Assembly (NCBI GenBank): GCA_028571685.1
Contig: CM053156.1
Location: 90,461,049-90,525,048 of the forward strand
Source: Heterohyrax brucei
Lineage: Eukaryota; Chordata; Mammalia; Hyracoidea; Procaviidae
Direction of reading: 5' to 3'
Length of the DNA stretch: 64,000 bases
The notes below the pieces were generated by a model. That model was not told where the DNA came from and ran no database searches. It saw only the letters and a program-made list of their open reading frames with translations. Below are positions 40,101-49,929 of the stretch, piece after piece. The position numbers were made by a program, and so were the translations under genes. Numbering within the stretch: position 1 is the first letter of the stretch; every line of letters starts with the position of its first letter.

Positions 40101-43100
40101 ATATAGGACTCAGCTGATACGAGGCCACACTGTGGGCTGGCGTTTCGGTGTGGCAGGCTGGCTGGCTGTCAGTCCTTCTGTGCTCCAGGGGCCTTTGTCC
40201 TGCCCGGTCCTGGGCTTGGCTGTGGTGGCCTGCCTGTTGAAGTGGTGTGGCTGTCTCCCCCAGTGCGCGGTGGGCAGTTGTTTACTTGGATGCAGAGTAA
40301 AGCAGACGGCGTCCTGTGGCAGAAGCACCTCATAGCTTACCCCGTGAGGTCAGGGTTCCAGGCAGCTCGTCCCTCGGCAGGCCGGGGGGGTCGCTGTAGG
40401 GGAGCCGTGGTCGGGCACAGCCGTTGCCAGCTCCTGAGTGCTTGCTCTGAGCCAGAGGGCCCACAAAGCACCCTGTGGGCTGTGCTGCTCTGGAACACAG
40501 CTGTCCCCTCCCTGGAGCCCCAGGTCACGCTGTGGAGCACCACTTCTCTCCGGGGGGGCTGGCGCCCCATGGTCTTCATCACACGCTCACCTTGGCCCCT
40601 AGCACGTGCCTTCAGTCTGCAGTCTTCAGCGTGACCGGTCCTCTCCGGTCTGCCAACACGTGTGGTGGTGTGACTTCCGCCTGGTGGAACCGTGCTCTCC
40701 TTGGGACTGAAACACACTGGTTCAGTGTTCGCTGGTCACCCAGCTCCTCACCCGAGGCTTCTCTGCTTGGCCCTAGATCTGGCGAGCCGGGAGAAGGAGC
40801 GCCTGGAAGAGAAGCAGAGGGAAGCCCGGAGGGGACGGGCCAGAGAGGAGACTGCCTGGAGGACGAGGTGAGCGGCCTGGCGGCTTCCTGGTTCACAGTG
40901 ACCCGGGCGCTGGGCACCCACCGCGTGGCCTGTGTTGCCCGGGACAGATCAGGAAGCTGAGTCTCGGGTTAGCGCCCGGCCCCCGAGCAGCAGCCGGGCA
41001 GAGCCAGTGCCCTGGGGTCCCCCAACTCCGTGAACTTGCTGCAAGCACCTCTCCTCAGACACGGTTGTGTGACAGAGAGCGCAGCGCACTCTGAGCCCCT
41101 GACTTGAGGAAGGCGGCTGACAAGACAAAACGCCCGATTGGGAAGGGGGCTGCGGTGAGCACTCACTGCGGGGCACTCGTCGGGCACAGCCTCACTGCCT
41201 GTACCTCCCGGCATGGCACTTCTGGACGACCCACCTGCGGGTGGCAGCCCACACGCTGTGCTGTGCCGCGGCACATCACACCACGTCATGTCACGCCCTG
41301 CCATGTCATGTTCCATTACACATGCTGTGCCACACCACGTCATGTAACACCACGTTGTATCACGCCATGCCATGTCACATCCCATCACATCGTATCATGC
41401 TATGCCACACCATGTCATGCCACACATCATATCACACCACACCGTGTCGTGTTCTGTCACGTCATACTGTGTTATGCCACACCATGTCATGTCACGCCAC
41501 ACCATGTCATGTTCCATCACATGCTATGCCACACCATGTCATGCCACACCACATCATATCACGCCACACCATGTTGTGTTCTGTCATGTATTATGCTATG
41601 CTACATCACACATCATGCCACACCATGTCATGTTCTGTCATATCCTATCATGCTATACCATACATGGCAGGCCACACCACATCACATCAGGCCACACCAT
41701 GTCATGTTCTGTCACATCCATCACTATGCTATACCACACCATGTCATGCCACACCACATCATGCCACACCATGTCATGTTCCATCACATCATATCATGCT
41801 ATACCACACCACATCATGCCATACTTCGTCATGTATCATGTTATGCCATACCACATCATATCATGCCACACCATGTCATGTTCCATCACATCATATCATG
41901 GTATGCTGTACCGCATCATATCACACATTGTATCACACCACAGCATGTCATGTTCCGTCACATCGTATCATGCTGTGCCACACCACACCATGTTGTGTTA
42001 CGTCATGCCACACCACATCACGCTGTGCCACATGTCATCATGCCAGACTGTGTCGTGCTGTACCATGGGCACCACATGACGTCATATGATGCCGTGCCAC
42101 GCCACACCACCCTGCAGCCCAGTGCCCCTGTCAGCCCGGCTGCCCTCCCCGCCCTTGCCATCACTGTCCACGTTAACCAGGACAGGCTTCCCGTGCAGAT
42201 GAAGAGCGCAGTGCTGAGATGTGGCCTTTCTACTTGAGGGCACGCACGCATGCACGCACACGCGCTTGGCCACGCCATCCCTCCGACTAGAGTAGGGGTG
42301 GCAGACGCAGGTACAGGGCACAGTGGCTGAGAGCCTCCAGGCTGACTTCTTACACAAAACCAAAAAGCCCAATGCGGGGCCGTGGAGTCAGGTCCAACTC
42401 CTAGAGACCCTAGAGGTCAGCGTAGAATGGCCCTGTGGGGTCTCCAAGGAGTGTCTGGTAGATTCGAACTACCAACCTCTCGGTGAGCAGACCAAGCGCT
42501 TAACCACCGCACACTGGGGTTTCCGTTTCTTACTCAGCCCTCCTAAGTGGTGGTGTGTTGTCTGCGGTTCTGTGATAATCGTGATGTGAATATCTATGTA
42601 ATCAGGGCTCAGTTAATAAGGTAAGGTGGTTCTTATGCATAATTAGAAATACATGTATGTGTGGGGAGTGTGTGTGTGTCTGTGTGTCTGTGTGTCTGTG
42701 TGGCAACAGTCTCTGTCTCAGAGCCCTTTCAGGGCGCCACAGAGCTGTTGTAATTGGATCTTCGTCCTGTCAGGCTGGAGGCCTTATTGGCATTAATTTG
42801 CAAGACTCAAGAGGTTCGCCTCTGATCCCTTTGTGTGACTGATGGCTTCGGTTTCTAGCACCGTTAGGATAGATCCTGCAAGCTCAGCAACTTAGTTAGG
42901 TCCAGAGGCCGGGTCCTCCTGGGAAAATTGGTGGTGTGCAAAGGTGGAGGGTGACCGCATCGTGCCGGACCACCCAGTCACATCGTTACCCGGGAAGGCT
43001 GGCAGCTGTTGAGTCAGTGCTGACTCTCAGCAACTATATAGGACAGAGTAGAACTGCGCTGCACCGTCCCCAGGAGCAGGTAGTGGGTTTGAACTCCCGA

Positions 43101-44234
43101 CTCTTTGGTTAGCAGCTGAGCTTGTAACCACAGCACTGCCAGGGTTCCTGCGTCAGTGCGTGACTGCCACATCACAGAGAGTCATGGCCACCCAGGCTGA
43201 CACCCCTGGCGCTCGTGGCTGCCGGCCGCATGCCCTCAATGCACAGAAAAGTCAGGTGGTAGGTTCTCTTTACTGTCATACTGGGAAACGTCAGACGACC
43301 AAACAGTTGGTGAGTGAGGTGTGTGACACACTTCTAAGGATTTGATGCTTAGAATTTGCCTGTGTGCAAAGAACGACTTGAAAATTGGTAAACTTTCTGC
43401 ATCTGGTGGCTCAGTGGTTAAGTCCTGTGTCTGTGAACCAGAGGTCAGCAGCTGAAATCCACCAGGCGCTCCTCGGAAACTCGATGGGGCAATTCTACTC
43501 TGTACAGTCACTGTCAGTCAGAATTGACCTTATGGCAATGGGTTTCTTCTGTTGTAGTATTAAATTTTTAAAAAAGGATTGTAAAAGTAACAGTATTTTG
43601 TCTTTTGACATAAATACTGCTTGCTGTTGGCTAGCTTTCCCAGCATACACTCTGTGCTTAACTACACACCATCTGGAGCTGATCTCATGGCAGAGATCGG
43701 GTGCTTCTGCAGAGAGAGGCCAGGGACAGGGGAGTTACTTGGATGTGTGACTGTTGGGAGGGGCATCGTTGTCCTGTCTTTGCCCTGCCTGTCTCGCCCC
43801 TTTCCCAGTTTAAAACAACCAACAGAAGCAACATTGTTTGCTCTCTGTGAAGGAAGCGGCCGTCCGTGGTGGCCGTGCCCCTCCTGCCAGGTGTGGCGTC
43901 ATCTGAGGCTCAGTGACTGTTCAGCAGTAGGGCTGGGTTAGAGGTGGGGGGGGGGAGCAGGGTCAGAGCGCCCGAGCGGAACGGACTTGGTCCTTCTCGG
44001 TGGAGTGTGACTTGGGACTGCCCTTTGGAAGCGGAAGGACTTGTTGGTGCGGTGTCGGGGGGCAGGTCATTGTGGGCGTCGCTGTGGCCAGGGCCCGCAC
44101 CTTCCTCACCAGCCCCGTTTGTTCCCTGCAGGTGGTTTTACCAAGGCAACAATCCGTACACGGGGACCCCTGATTGGCTGTACTCTGGGGGCTACTTCGA
44201 GCGGGACTTCTCGGACTGTCCAGACATCTACTGA
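20135..44234 (+). CDS. OSBPL2: OSBPL2 (ORP2) coding region, 13 coding exons, 479 aa
   Basis: Oxysterol-binding protein-like 2, a short cytosolic carrier of the ORP family without a PH domain. The family member ORP2 exchanges cholesterol and PI(4,5)P2 between membranes and binds VAP proteins at the ER. Join: 20135-20171, 20520-20661, 22753-22828, 27504-27638, 28492-28589, 31380-31562, 32417-32524, 33111-33200, 34770-34893, 38746-38874, 39653-39776, 40777-40867, 44132-44234. The lengths sum to 1,440 nt, every phase joins without a stop, and 479 aa compares with 480 in human as I recall it. An FFAT-like EFFDA motif is at residues 6-10. The lipid-binding (ORD) domain fills most of the rest, and the family fingerprint EQVSHHPP is at residues 173-180. 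The protein ends in Tyr. The start is the first ATG of the conserved N-terminus. Identity is very secure; individual junctions follow AG/GT sites and reading frame. Confidence 0.96.
20520..20661 (+). CDS. OSBPL2: OSBPL2 coding exon 2 of 13
   Basis: The acceptor is CATGTAG and the donor GTATGT. It encodes the polar N-terminal linker, beginning GFDSDHSG and including QKVTGG and PPQENG. It is one residue shorter than the human linker as I recall it, which accounts for 479 rather than 480 aa. Confidence 0.93.
21775..22112. repeat. Degenerate minisatellite in OSBPL2 intron
   Basis: Repeated CTCAGTGGCGCCCC and CTCCTCCCGGAGTAA blocks at irregular 33-47 bp spacing, about eight units. Confidence 0.85.
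22753..22828 (+). CDS. OSBPL2: OSBPL2 coding exon 3 of 13
   Basis: The acceptor is CTCTGCAG and the donor GTAAGT. It encodes [18 protein letters not shown] followed by LKKCIGL, the start of the lipid-binding domain. Confidence 0.95.
23185..24400. repeat. Ancient L1 3'-UTR-like region
   Basis: TTTTTATTTTGAAGTAACGT, TTGCAGAAATGCTTGAGAG and GTTGAAATTCCTCTGTAAGG resemble 3' ends of old L1M elements, probably several fragments. Boundaries are uncertain. Confidence 0.4.
25085..25730 (-). mobile_element. Afrotherian L1 3'-UTR copy, antisense
   Basis: An oligo(T)-containing start, GAGATTAAGGTTTACAGAAC, CTTTGGCTGAAGGAGAGACC, TTCTCCAGCTCTCCGGGACC and CAGTGGTGGCAGCAGGCACC form a block I recognise as repeated in elephant-like genomes. 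I interpret it as an antisense L1 3' UTR. A related piece lies at 53.99-54.32 kb. Confidence 0.55.
26337..26436. repeat. 50-bp tandem duplication
   Basis: Two 50-bp copies of a unit starting CTGACCATGTGGGTGAGTGG, differing at a few bases. Confidence 0.9.
26655..26845. repeat. About 29-30-bp minisatellite
   Basis: Repeats of GCCATGTAGGGCACCCCAGA with CCCCT spacers, five to six units, in OSBPL2 intron before coding exon 4. Confidence 0.85.
27504..27638 (+). CDS. OSBPL2: OSBPL2 coding exon 4 of 13
   Basis: The exon is 135 bp, phase 0 at both ends. It encodes [16 protein letters not shown] through LERMQ. This is the lid and first strands of the ORD; the NEPLS stretch is typical of ORPs. The donor is GTGAGC. 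Confidence 0.96.
27912..28235. repeat. Compound (GT)n(GA)n repeat in 71-79-bp higher-order units
   Basis: (GT)n followed by (GA)n, then the same spacer GGTCAACACTGCGTCCACC, occurs at 27975, 28046 and 28125, with a decayed fourth copy near 28,170. Located in OSBPL2 intron 280 bp after coding exon 4. Confidence 0.95.
28492..28589 (+). CDS. OSBPL2: OSBPL2 coding exon 5 of 13
   Basis: The acceptor is GTTTGCAG and the donor GTGAGG. It encodes [18 protein letters not shown] and then [14 protein letters not shown], the highly conserved [12 protein letters not shown] block of oxysterol-binding proteins. Confidence 0.97.
30330..30450. repeat. GC-rich short-period minisatellite
   Basis: Imperfect repeats of CCACCAGGGTCTGGGGCACC and CCAGGGTGCCCTCCACCAGG, about 23-30 bp apart. 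Confidence 0.7.
31380..31562 (+). CDS. OSBPL2: OSBPL2 coding exon 6 of 13 (EQVSHHPP fingerprint)
   Basis: The acceptor is CACCCAG and the donor GTGAGT. It encodes the OSBP family signature [12 protein letters not shown], whose paired histidines contact the phosphoinositide headgroup in family structures. It continues through [15 protein letters not shown] to LELL. Confidence 0.97.
31658..31772. repeat. 41-bp minisatellite, 2.8 units
   Basis: Units begin CCACCAGGGTGCTGGGCCTG at 31661, 31702 and 31743, exactly 41 bp apart. Begins about 100 bp after coding exon 6. Confidence 0.95.
32417..32524 (+). CDS. OSBPL2: OSBPL2 coding exon 7 of 13
   Basis: The acceptor is TTCCGCAG and the donor GTACCT. 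It encodes [15 protein letters not shown] then [16 protein letters not shown], core strands of the ORD beta-barrel. Confidence 0.96.
33111..33200 (+). CDS. OSBPL2: OSBPL2 coding exon 8 of 13
   Basis: The acceptor is CTCCCCAG. The donor GTAGGT is less usual but keeps the frame. It encodes [18 protein letters not shown] through IQDR. A GC-rich minisatellite begins about 15 bp after the donor. Confidence 0.94.
33215..33405. repeat. 53-54-bp minisatellite next to coding exon 8
   Basis: Three units with GGCTCTGTGCCCACCCCTGC and CCACCCAGGC, starting about 15 bp after the exon donor. Confidence 0.9.
34770..34893 (+). CDS. OSBPL2: OSBPL2 coding exon 9 of 13
   Basis: The acceptor is GACTGCAG and the donor GTAAGG. 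It encodes [16 protein letters not shown] and [13 protein letters not shown], ending in KTKP at phase 0. The last bases, the donor and following intron are duplicated about 64 bp downstream. Confidence 0.93.
34884..34985. repeat. Tandem duplication of exon 9 end and donor
   Basis: GACAAAGCCCGTAAGGCGCC at 34884 recurs as GACAAAGCCAGTGAGGCGCC at 34948. Both are followed by CCCGGGGCGGCAG. Confidence 0.9.
35055..35222. repeat. Degenerate about 41-bp minisatellite
   Basis: Four decayed units around GGTCAGGACACGTCTGTCAC and CATGAACACTGAGGGGGTC, ending at the 5' edge of an RTE element. Confidence 0.75.
35222..37030 (+). mobile_element. 5'-truncated RTE-clade LINE, sense
   Basis: The reverse-transcriptase half of an RTE element. 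It encodes broken matches such as [11 protein letters not shown]-type and [10 protein letters not shown], ending ATGGCCTCGATGGCACCTAA, the family tail shared with AfroSINEs. Stops and frameshifts throughout. Same family as the antisense copy at 16.2 kb, opposite orientation. Confidence 0.85.
37700..37808 (+). mobile_element. AfroSINE 3' fragment, sense
   Basis: GTATAGGGCAGTTCTTCTCT and GGGTCGCTATGAGTCAGGAT with TGGCCTGGGTGGCAGCGGGTTT. Confidence 0.8.
37955..38065. repeat. About 35-bp minisatellite, 3 units
   Basis: GGACTGTTAGGAGCGCCCTG, GGCCATTGGGAGCATCCCAC and GGCTGTTAGGAGGGTCCTGT are related units. Confidence 0.8.
38450..38728. repeat. CCAGCCTGGGCC-type degenerate minisatellite
   Basis: Irregular repeats of ACCAGCCTGGGCCCCCCAAC and TGACCAGTCTGAGCCTTGCC directly upstream of coding exon 10. 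Confidence 0.8.
38746..38874 (+). CDS. OSBPL2: OSBPL2 coding exon 10 of 13
   Basis: The exon is 129 bp and exactly 43 codons. It encodes a variable acidic stretch ([19 protein letters not shown]) then the conserved [19 protein letters not shown]. The acceptor is GTCACAG and the donor GTCTGC is weak. Confidence 0.92.
39653..39776 (+). CDS. OSBPL2: OSBPL2 coding exon 11 of 13
   Basis: The acceptor is GTCTGCAG and the donor GTACGT. It encodes [17 protein letters not shown] through [18 protein letters not shown], a highly conserved ORP C-terminal block. Confidence 0.96.
40777..40867 (+). CDS. OSBPL2: OSBPL2 coding exon 12 of 13
   Basis: The acceptor is GCCCTAG and the donor GTGAGC. It encodes a charged helix, [18 protein letters not shown] and onward, the KERLEEKQR-type helix found near the C-terminus of ORPs. 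Confidence 0.95.
41270..42112 (+). repeat. Pentanucleotide (CAYRY)n array, about 840 bp
   Basis: Nearly the whole block is built from 5-mers such as CATGC, CACAC, CATGT, CATAT and CACAT, with longer subrepeats (CATGTCATGTTCCATCACAT recurs). All three forward frames stay open for long stretches, which is expected of a repeat unit without stop codons whose length is not a multiple of three. The resulting His/Met/Cys-rich frames (longest 41104-42237) are artefacts. Located in the last OSBPL2 intron. Confidence 0.95.
42358..42530 (-). mobile_element. AfroSINE, antisense
   Basis: GTGGAGTCAGGTCCAACTCC, AGATTCGAACTACCAACCTC (reverse B box) and GCGCTTAACCACCGCACACT. Confidence 0.92.
43000..43152 (-). 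mobile_element. AfroSINE, antisense
   Basis: GCTGTTGAGTCAGTGCTGAC, GGACAGAGTAGAACTGCGCT and GGTTTGAACTCCCGACTCTT. Confidence 0.88.
43390..43552 (+). mobile_element. AfroSINE, sense
   Basis: TCTGGTGGCTCAGTGGTTAA, ATCCACCAGGCGCTCCTCGG and GGGGCAATTCTACTCTGTAC. Confidence 0.9.
44132..44234 (+). CDS. OSBPL2: OSBPL2 coding exon 13 of 13 with stop
   Basis: The acceptor is TCCCTGCAG. It encodes [18 protein letters not shown] through FSDCPDIY and then TGA at 44232-44234. This is the conserved C-terminal end of ORP2. Confidence 0.96.
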
Positions 44235-45185
44235 GGCGCGGCCCCCGGGCCTGAGGGCCAGGCGCCCCGGCACTGGCCATTCCACCACCGTGGTCACAGC
44301 TGAAACCAGCTTTTCTAACGCCCAGGTCCAAGGCCGTGGTGCAGTCCCTGACCCGGGCTCCATTCTAATGAACTTAGGTTGCCAAAAGTTTTCCTCCTGT
44401 TGCAGTCTCTTCATAAAAAGCTTCACTCGAGAGGTCACGTCTTTTGACAGTTTAAACAGGAAGATCCTGTCAGCGTCCTTCTGTGTGACAGCGGCTGTGG
44501 CTGTGGCTGTGTTGGCTCATAGCACCTCTGCGTTACGGAACCTGTCACTACAGGAAGTAGAGGCCGGGGCCTACCCCCTACAGCACGGTGGCAGAGGGTC
44601 CCCTCATGCCCCCAATGTCCCTGAGCAGTTGGGGACAGCCGGATACCTGAGCCCTCCTGCCAGGAGCAGAGAAAGGCCAGTGGCTTCCTGTGAGCCGTGC
44701 AGCACAGAGGGCCAGGGAGTGCGCCGCCCGGGACACCCCAGGAAGCTGTCAGAGTCTGTATTTTTTATCTCCTTTCAATAATGTAAAGAATACTTTTTAA
44801 AATATTTAATTTACAACGACTTGACTAGTATTTTGCTGAAGAGCAAGGTCTCGGTTATTCAGCAGCTGTCCCCTGTCAAAAGGACGCATCACTGTCCCAG
44901 CTCAGAGTGGCCAGGGACCCCAGAGTTGGGAAGGACATACCAATACTGCACCCAGCCACCTGCTCGTTGTCACCCTTCCACCTGTCGACCCCCTCCAGGC
45001 CTAAGGCCTCGCTTCACGTGGCCATGCTGGCATCTCAGGAGGAGCATTTTTCAAAGGCTGCGCCTGTGTTGCTGTGGTGCCCAACACGTGTGTCCGGAGC
45101 ATCAGACACGTCTGGTTGTACACGGGAGGCGCGGAAGCAGAGTCTGCTTACGATGGCAAATTAAAGTTATTTAACTGGGCCATGT
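44235..45185 (+). other. OSBPL2: OSBPL2 3' UTR (end approximate)
   Basis: The region after the stop has no further coding exon. A variant poly(A) signal ATTAAA is at 45160-45165, and another ATTAAA is at 45459-45464. I end the UTR after the first one by inference; transcripts could extend to about 45.48 kb. Confidence 0.5.
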
Positions 45186-45269
45186 TCACCTAGCCTACGT
45201 TTGTATCAGGCGACTCACTTCCTCTCTGTAGAAAGCCAGCACCACATCATGGCAGAGCTCTGTGTATGG

Positions 45270-45375
45270 AAGACAGTCTGTTGCGCTTGCATGCACATGC
45301 ACGCATTTGTGCACACGTGTGTGCACACACCCAGATGCACATGCATGCGCGCACATACACGTAGGTGCACCATTG
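45270..45375. repeat. CA/TG-rich simple repeat
   Basis: Alternating purine-pyrimidine text (GCACACGTGTGTGCACACAC and similar) downstream of the OSBPL2 3' UTR. Confidence 0.85.
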
Positions 45376-48300
45376 TGTGGTATGTGGGCTCCTGGGTCAG
45401 GTGTTTCTAAACAAGAGGGCGTCATCACCGTGTGTAAGGTTTAATGGTGGCATTTGTAATTAAACACTTGTAAAGTGATGTGTTTTGAAAGCTGGTTTTA
45501 TGGCACTGGGAGCCAAGTGGTGGTGTTGGGCCTGGGTGTGAACGTAGTTTCCAGAGCCCGGAGTCCTACCAGCTGTGTGGCTGAGCTCCGCATGGTGACA
45601 CGCCAGCACGTCTGAGGTGAAAGCTCTTCAGTCCTCCTCGCCGGGGCAGGAAGCCATCTGTGCTCAGGCCAAGGCCCTCTGCCCCTCACATTGCTGGGAG
45701 GGTCACTGCTGAGGGAGGAGGCTGGTCAGCGGTGTCTGGACAGAACCTGAACCCATACGAAACAGCGGCATTTTGGGCAGATAAATGACTTCTTATTGGT
45801 CATTCCGTTTCTTGCCAGTAAGGATTATATTTCCAGGTCCTTTCTTGTGGCCAGGCCATCGGTGTCCCAGAGCTAGTCAGTGGCTGGCCGGAGCCCATGG
45901 GCATAGCCTGTGTCGTCCCAGAGGAACAGGACAGGAGGGCTGGGACAGGAAACCAGTCAGCGCCACATGGATTGTGTACCAACTGACAGCTGTGGTGTCA
46001 CTGCTGGCTCCGCAAACCCCCGAGGGCCTAAAGGACACCCCATGATGGCTGCTGAGGTGCAGGCATCTCTGCTGGAGTTTCTGGGTATGCGAGGCTTTGT
46101 AAAAGCTGACCCCTGCTAACGGTGCAAGTTGGCCTGTGTGGAAATGACTCCCTCGGGGGCCTGAACCCAGAAGGCCCCATGCCTTGCTGAAGGCCCCCCT
46201 TTAACTCAAGAGAGTCCTGGACTAAACAAGTTTTTCCTGACAGCTGAGTATTTTGATTCTGTTCCTGATGGAGGTGGGAATCCTGCTCAGGGATCAAGTG
46301 TGTGGGAGAGACCAGCGGCAGCAGAGACGAAGCCCCTGGAGGGAGCGTGTTTTCTGGAAGAGCCACGTGCTCTGGCCACCAGTGCTGACTGGATGGACGG
46401 AAGGAAGGCACCCTGTTCTGGCCTCTGGTCCCTTCTGAACTGTGGCTGGCACCATCTCCAGAAACTGAGGTGGCTGCTCCTTGGAGGCAGGTGTGGCACT
46501 GTCCCCCACAGCATGGGCACGAGGTCTGTGTCCTCTGCCCCACTATAGGGCATCCCGGCATTCTGCTAGGAACCAGCAGCACAGACCTGCCCCTCCCAGA
46601 AGGGTGAGTGCAGCCACACACCTTTGCTGAAGAGAGGGCCTCTGCTCTGTGTGGACAGTGAGGTCCTGGCGGGGAGCGGTGAGTTGTGACGTGTGATCCG
46701 CTTTCCATGGGGAATAGAAGACTGAGGCAGGTCATTGGCAGAGCCCCAGGCTGCCTGGCTGTGGCTGGACCCCGAGGAGCAGCATGGGGGACTGAGCCAC
46801 CATCCTCCCTTCCAGACCCCGTCCTGGGTGCTCACGGGTCTTCAGCCTGCTGAGCTCAGAGCTCCAGCTCTGCTGGACACCTGGCCTGGGCTGGAAGCCA
46901 GTGTCGAGCTGTGGCTGCTGCGTGCCCGAGGGCCCAGGGGACTGGCCCTGGGAAGCACAGCCCGAGGCCCCTCGGGGAGCTGCAGGCACCAGCCTCTTGG
47001 CCCTGGGAACTTGGGGCCCTCGGCTGCGAGTGAGCACTGGGGACGTGCCATCAACTGCTGGGATGTGTGGCAGCAGAAGATTGGGAAGTCAGGACAGGGT
47101 GAGGAGACAGCTGGGGCGCACAGAGCAAGCCGTCCTCCCTTGGCGTCAAGGTGCGCCCTCTGAGGGGCGCTGCTCTCCTGTGGAGTGTCTCCCCAGTGAC
47201 TTAGCCGTCCTGGGAGGAGCAATGCAACAGCAAACGTGGTGGCGACTCCTGGGAGCGTTGGACCTCGCAGGCCCCCCAGGCTGGCAGCCTGGTGACTGGG
47301 AGCATGAGGGGAGGGGCGGGCTGGGGAGCGGAGGGGCCAGAAGAGGCTAGCTGGACGTCCCCGTGAGTCTGGGCCTGACACCCCTTTCCAAAGAACCTTC
47401 CTGTGAAGGGTGGGCCCTGAGGCCGCACTCCTGGACCATCTGACAAGGCGGTGGTGGCCACACAGCCCCGGCCGGCACTGCCTGCAGCCCTTGTGCTCTG
47501 CCCACAGCTCCATGTGTGCCAGGAGCGCCAGGAGCCTGCGGTCTCCTGGTCAACCACACCCGTGCCCCTCTGAGCCCCGAGCTGCCCCAGCTCACGTGTT
47601 GGTGCTGTGGGACTTGGTTACTGCCCAGGCGGGTGACACGCAGACCCATGCCCTGCACACGCTCCCGCCAGTGGCCCTGGCCACATCTCGCAGTTCCTGT
47701 CTTCCTCCGCGGCTGCTGAGCAGGCAGTGCTATTACCAACACTGCACTCACTTCAGTGGGCATGAAAGGCAGCGAGAAAAGGCCTGTGTGACAGTGCTGC
47801 GCTGGGTGGAGCTCTGTCACCGCCACCGTTGGTGGGCGCCTCAGTCACAGGAGCCCAGGAGCCGAGAGGCGGCGGGGCGCTGGGTCTGAAGCAGGCGCTG
47901 GGGTTGCACCCGACATTTGTTTCTCATCGGACGGTTTGCCACGGTCCCACCGCTCTCACCTTCTGGGCCCCGCCGTGGTTCGTTGCAGTTGCATCCTCGT
48001 ACACGGGGCTGGCTGCGCTTTGGGGTGGGCCTGGCAAACGGGTGCTTCCCACTGCACTGGGTACAGTGTGGGTGAAAGGCCCATTCTCCAGGCAGCAGGC
48101 ACAGGCGACCCCGTGTCCAGGGCTCCTGGAAGCAGCTCCAGGGTGCCTGCGCACTGACACACGGGCTCCTGCCCCAAGTCGTCCCACAAGCACCACCAGC
48201 TGTGCCCTGAAAGTGGGCTAAGCAGAGGCCACAGGCCCCTGGTCCTGGAGTATCAGTCCCCTGGGAGCACCCGTGGGCACGGACCAGAGCTCTGCATCAG

Positions 48301-48754
48301 CTGCAGTGTCCACCGAGGACTGCTGAGTGCGCAGCCTTGCCAGTCCTGGGTGATCAGCCAACCCCCCTCCCCGCCCCCCGGGAGGAGGAGGAGGGTCAGT
48401 AAGCGGAAATCCTGGCAGAGTGAAGTTCACCACCAGGTGCGTTATCTGTGAATTTTGACAGGCTAATGCTGTCTTGTGCCCCCTCCTGCTGCCTCTTCCA
48501 AAGGTCCCCTGGTGCCCCTGACACCCTGATCTGTCTCTGCCCTGTACATACTTGCCCATGAGGTCTGCAGTGGGCTGTAGCTGGATGACTCCCCCCCGAT
48601 CTGACTCTTCAGGTGGTGGTGTCGGGTTCTGTTCTCAGCCGCCCTGACAGGTGTGTTGGTACCAACTAGTGATTCTGGATACCTTTCCCAGCGCGCGTCC
48701 GCTGCCCTGCACCCACTTTGGAAAAAGCGTCCTCACGGCCCGTCTCGTCTCTGC

Positions 48755-48840
48755 AGCCCCGCCCCTCGCAGCAGCCCCGCCCCTCGCAGCAGCCCCGCCC
48801 TCTCCCCGCCCCGCCCCCGCCTCCGCCCCCGCCTGCCCAA
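48755..48840. repeat. Tandem GC-box repeat
   Basis: AGCCCCGCCCCTCGCAGC occurs in three head-to-tail near-copies followed by CCCCGCCCCGCCCCCGCC. Each unit carries an Sp1/KLF-type CCCCGCCC box. Confidence 0.85.
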
Positions 48841-49929
48841 TCTGAGGCTGGACCCTTAAGCGACCCGGTACCTGCCCCCAGCCCCCGCTCTGGGTTGCTG
48901 GTTTGTTGTCCAAGAAGAAGAGTAGGGCCTTCCTTCAAACGATCTGGTTGGTCAGCGTGGACCCCGGTAGCTGGTTACACACTTCTTGGCATTTTGCAAA
49001 CATTGTCCACTAGTTTTAATCGGTATAAATCAATGATCAATGATACAAGTCACAATAGCTGCTGCTCCTCAAGAGCCTGGAAGGAGGCTGCGTGTGTAGC
49101 CTGTGACTAGCGAGGTCGACCCCCTCCAGCCTAGAGCCAGGGAGCTCTGGGCAAGCTGGAGGCCTGATGTGAAGACACGCGGGGGCTTACGGGTCGCCGA
49201 GCAGGGGCAGAGGGGGCACCGGGTACGGGTCTGGGCAGCTGCCTTATCAACCCATCTGCCCTCAAGTCGACTCTGTCTCCTGGCAGCCCACGTGTGTCTG
49301 AGTAGAACCGCATCCCTAAGTTTTGTAGTGGCTGATTTCTTGGCAGCCGACCACCAGGCCTTTCTTCCTGTTCGGCTCTGGGCAGGACTCCAGCCTCACC
49401 CTGTAGGTTAGTCGCCAAGCACGGTCATCGTTCGTATGACCAGAGTCTCCTTCGAATCCATGCAGAGGCACAACAGAGAGTCCACCAGGCCCGTCCGCTG
49501 GGCAGGGGTGTTCACAGCAGCCCCACGTGCCCATCTGACCCTAGCATACCTCCTAGCTGTGAGTTAGTCAACTATACAATCCTTTACCGGATGTCTGTGC
49601 AAAGAAGTCTACTTTTTCTTTTGTTGCCACTTGTGAACACAAGGCACTAGCAAAGGAGAACCTGAGTTTGGGGCCTGCTCTGGTGTCTCTGCCTGGAAGG
49701 GATGCTCTGCCTTCGGGTCCTCGCTGCCTCAGTTTCCCTGTGGACCCATGGCAACTGGTTAACCATCAATCATGTGGATGCGTAACAGCTGGCCTGCTGG
49801 CCTCTTTCCTTTGAAGCCAAGTTGAATTTTCTCAGTTTTTTCTTTGTCCTTTTTCCCAAGGGCATGTTACAATGCCATCTTCCAGCTGTTGTGGGCCCGA
49901 ATCGTCTGTCTGGCTTAAGGGCCCCTTTA

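Noticed and set aside
41104-42237. A 377-aa His/Met/Cys-rich open frame (and 282- and 235-aa frames in the other registers)
   Set aside because: All three frames cross the same pentanucleotide array and repeat the same 5-residue pattern. This follows from the repeat, and the block is in an OSBPL2 intron.
46028-46735. 235-aa minus-strand open frame in the intergenic region, and a 223-aa one at 46842-47513
   Set aside because: No recognisable domain, no splice or promoter context, and strong GC content where overlapping frames are open on both strands.
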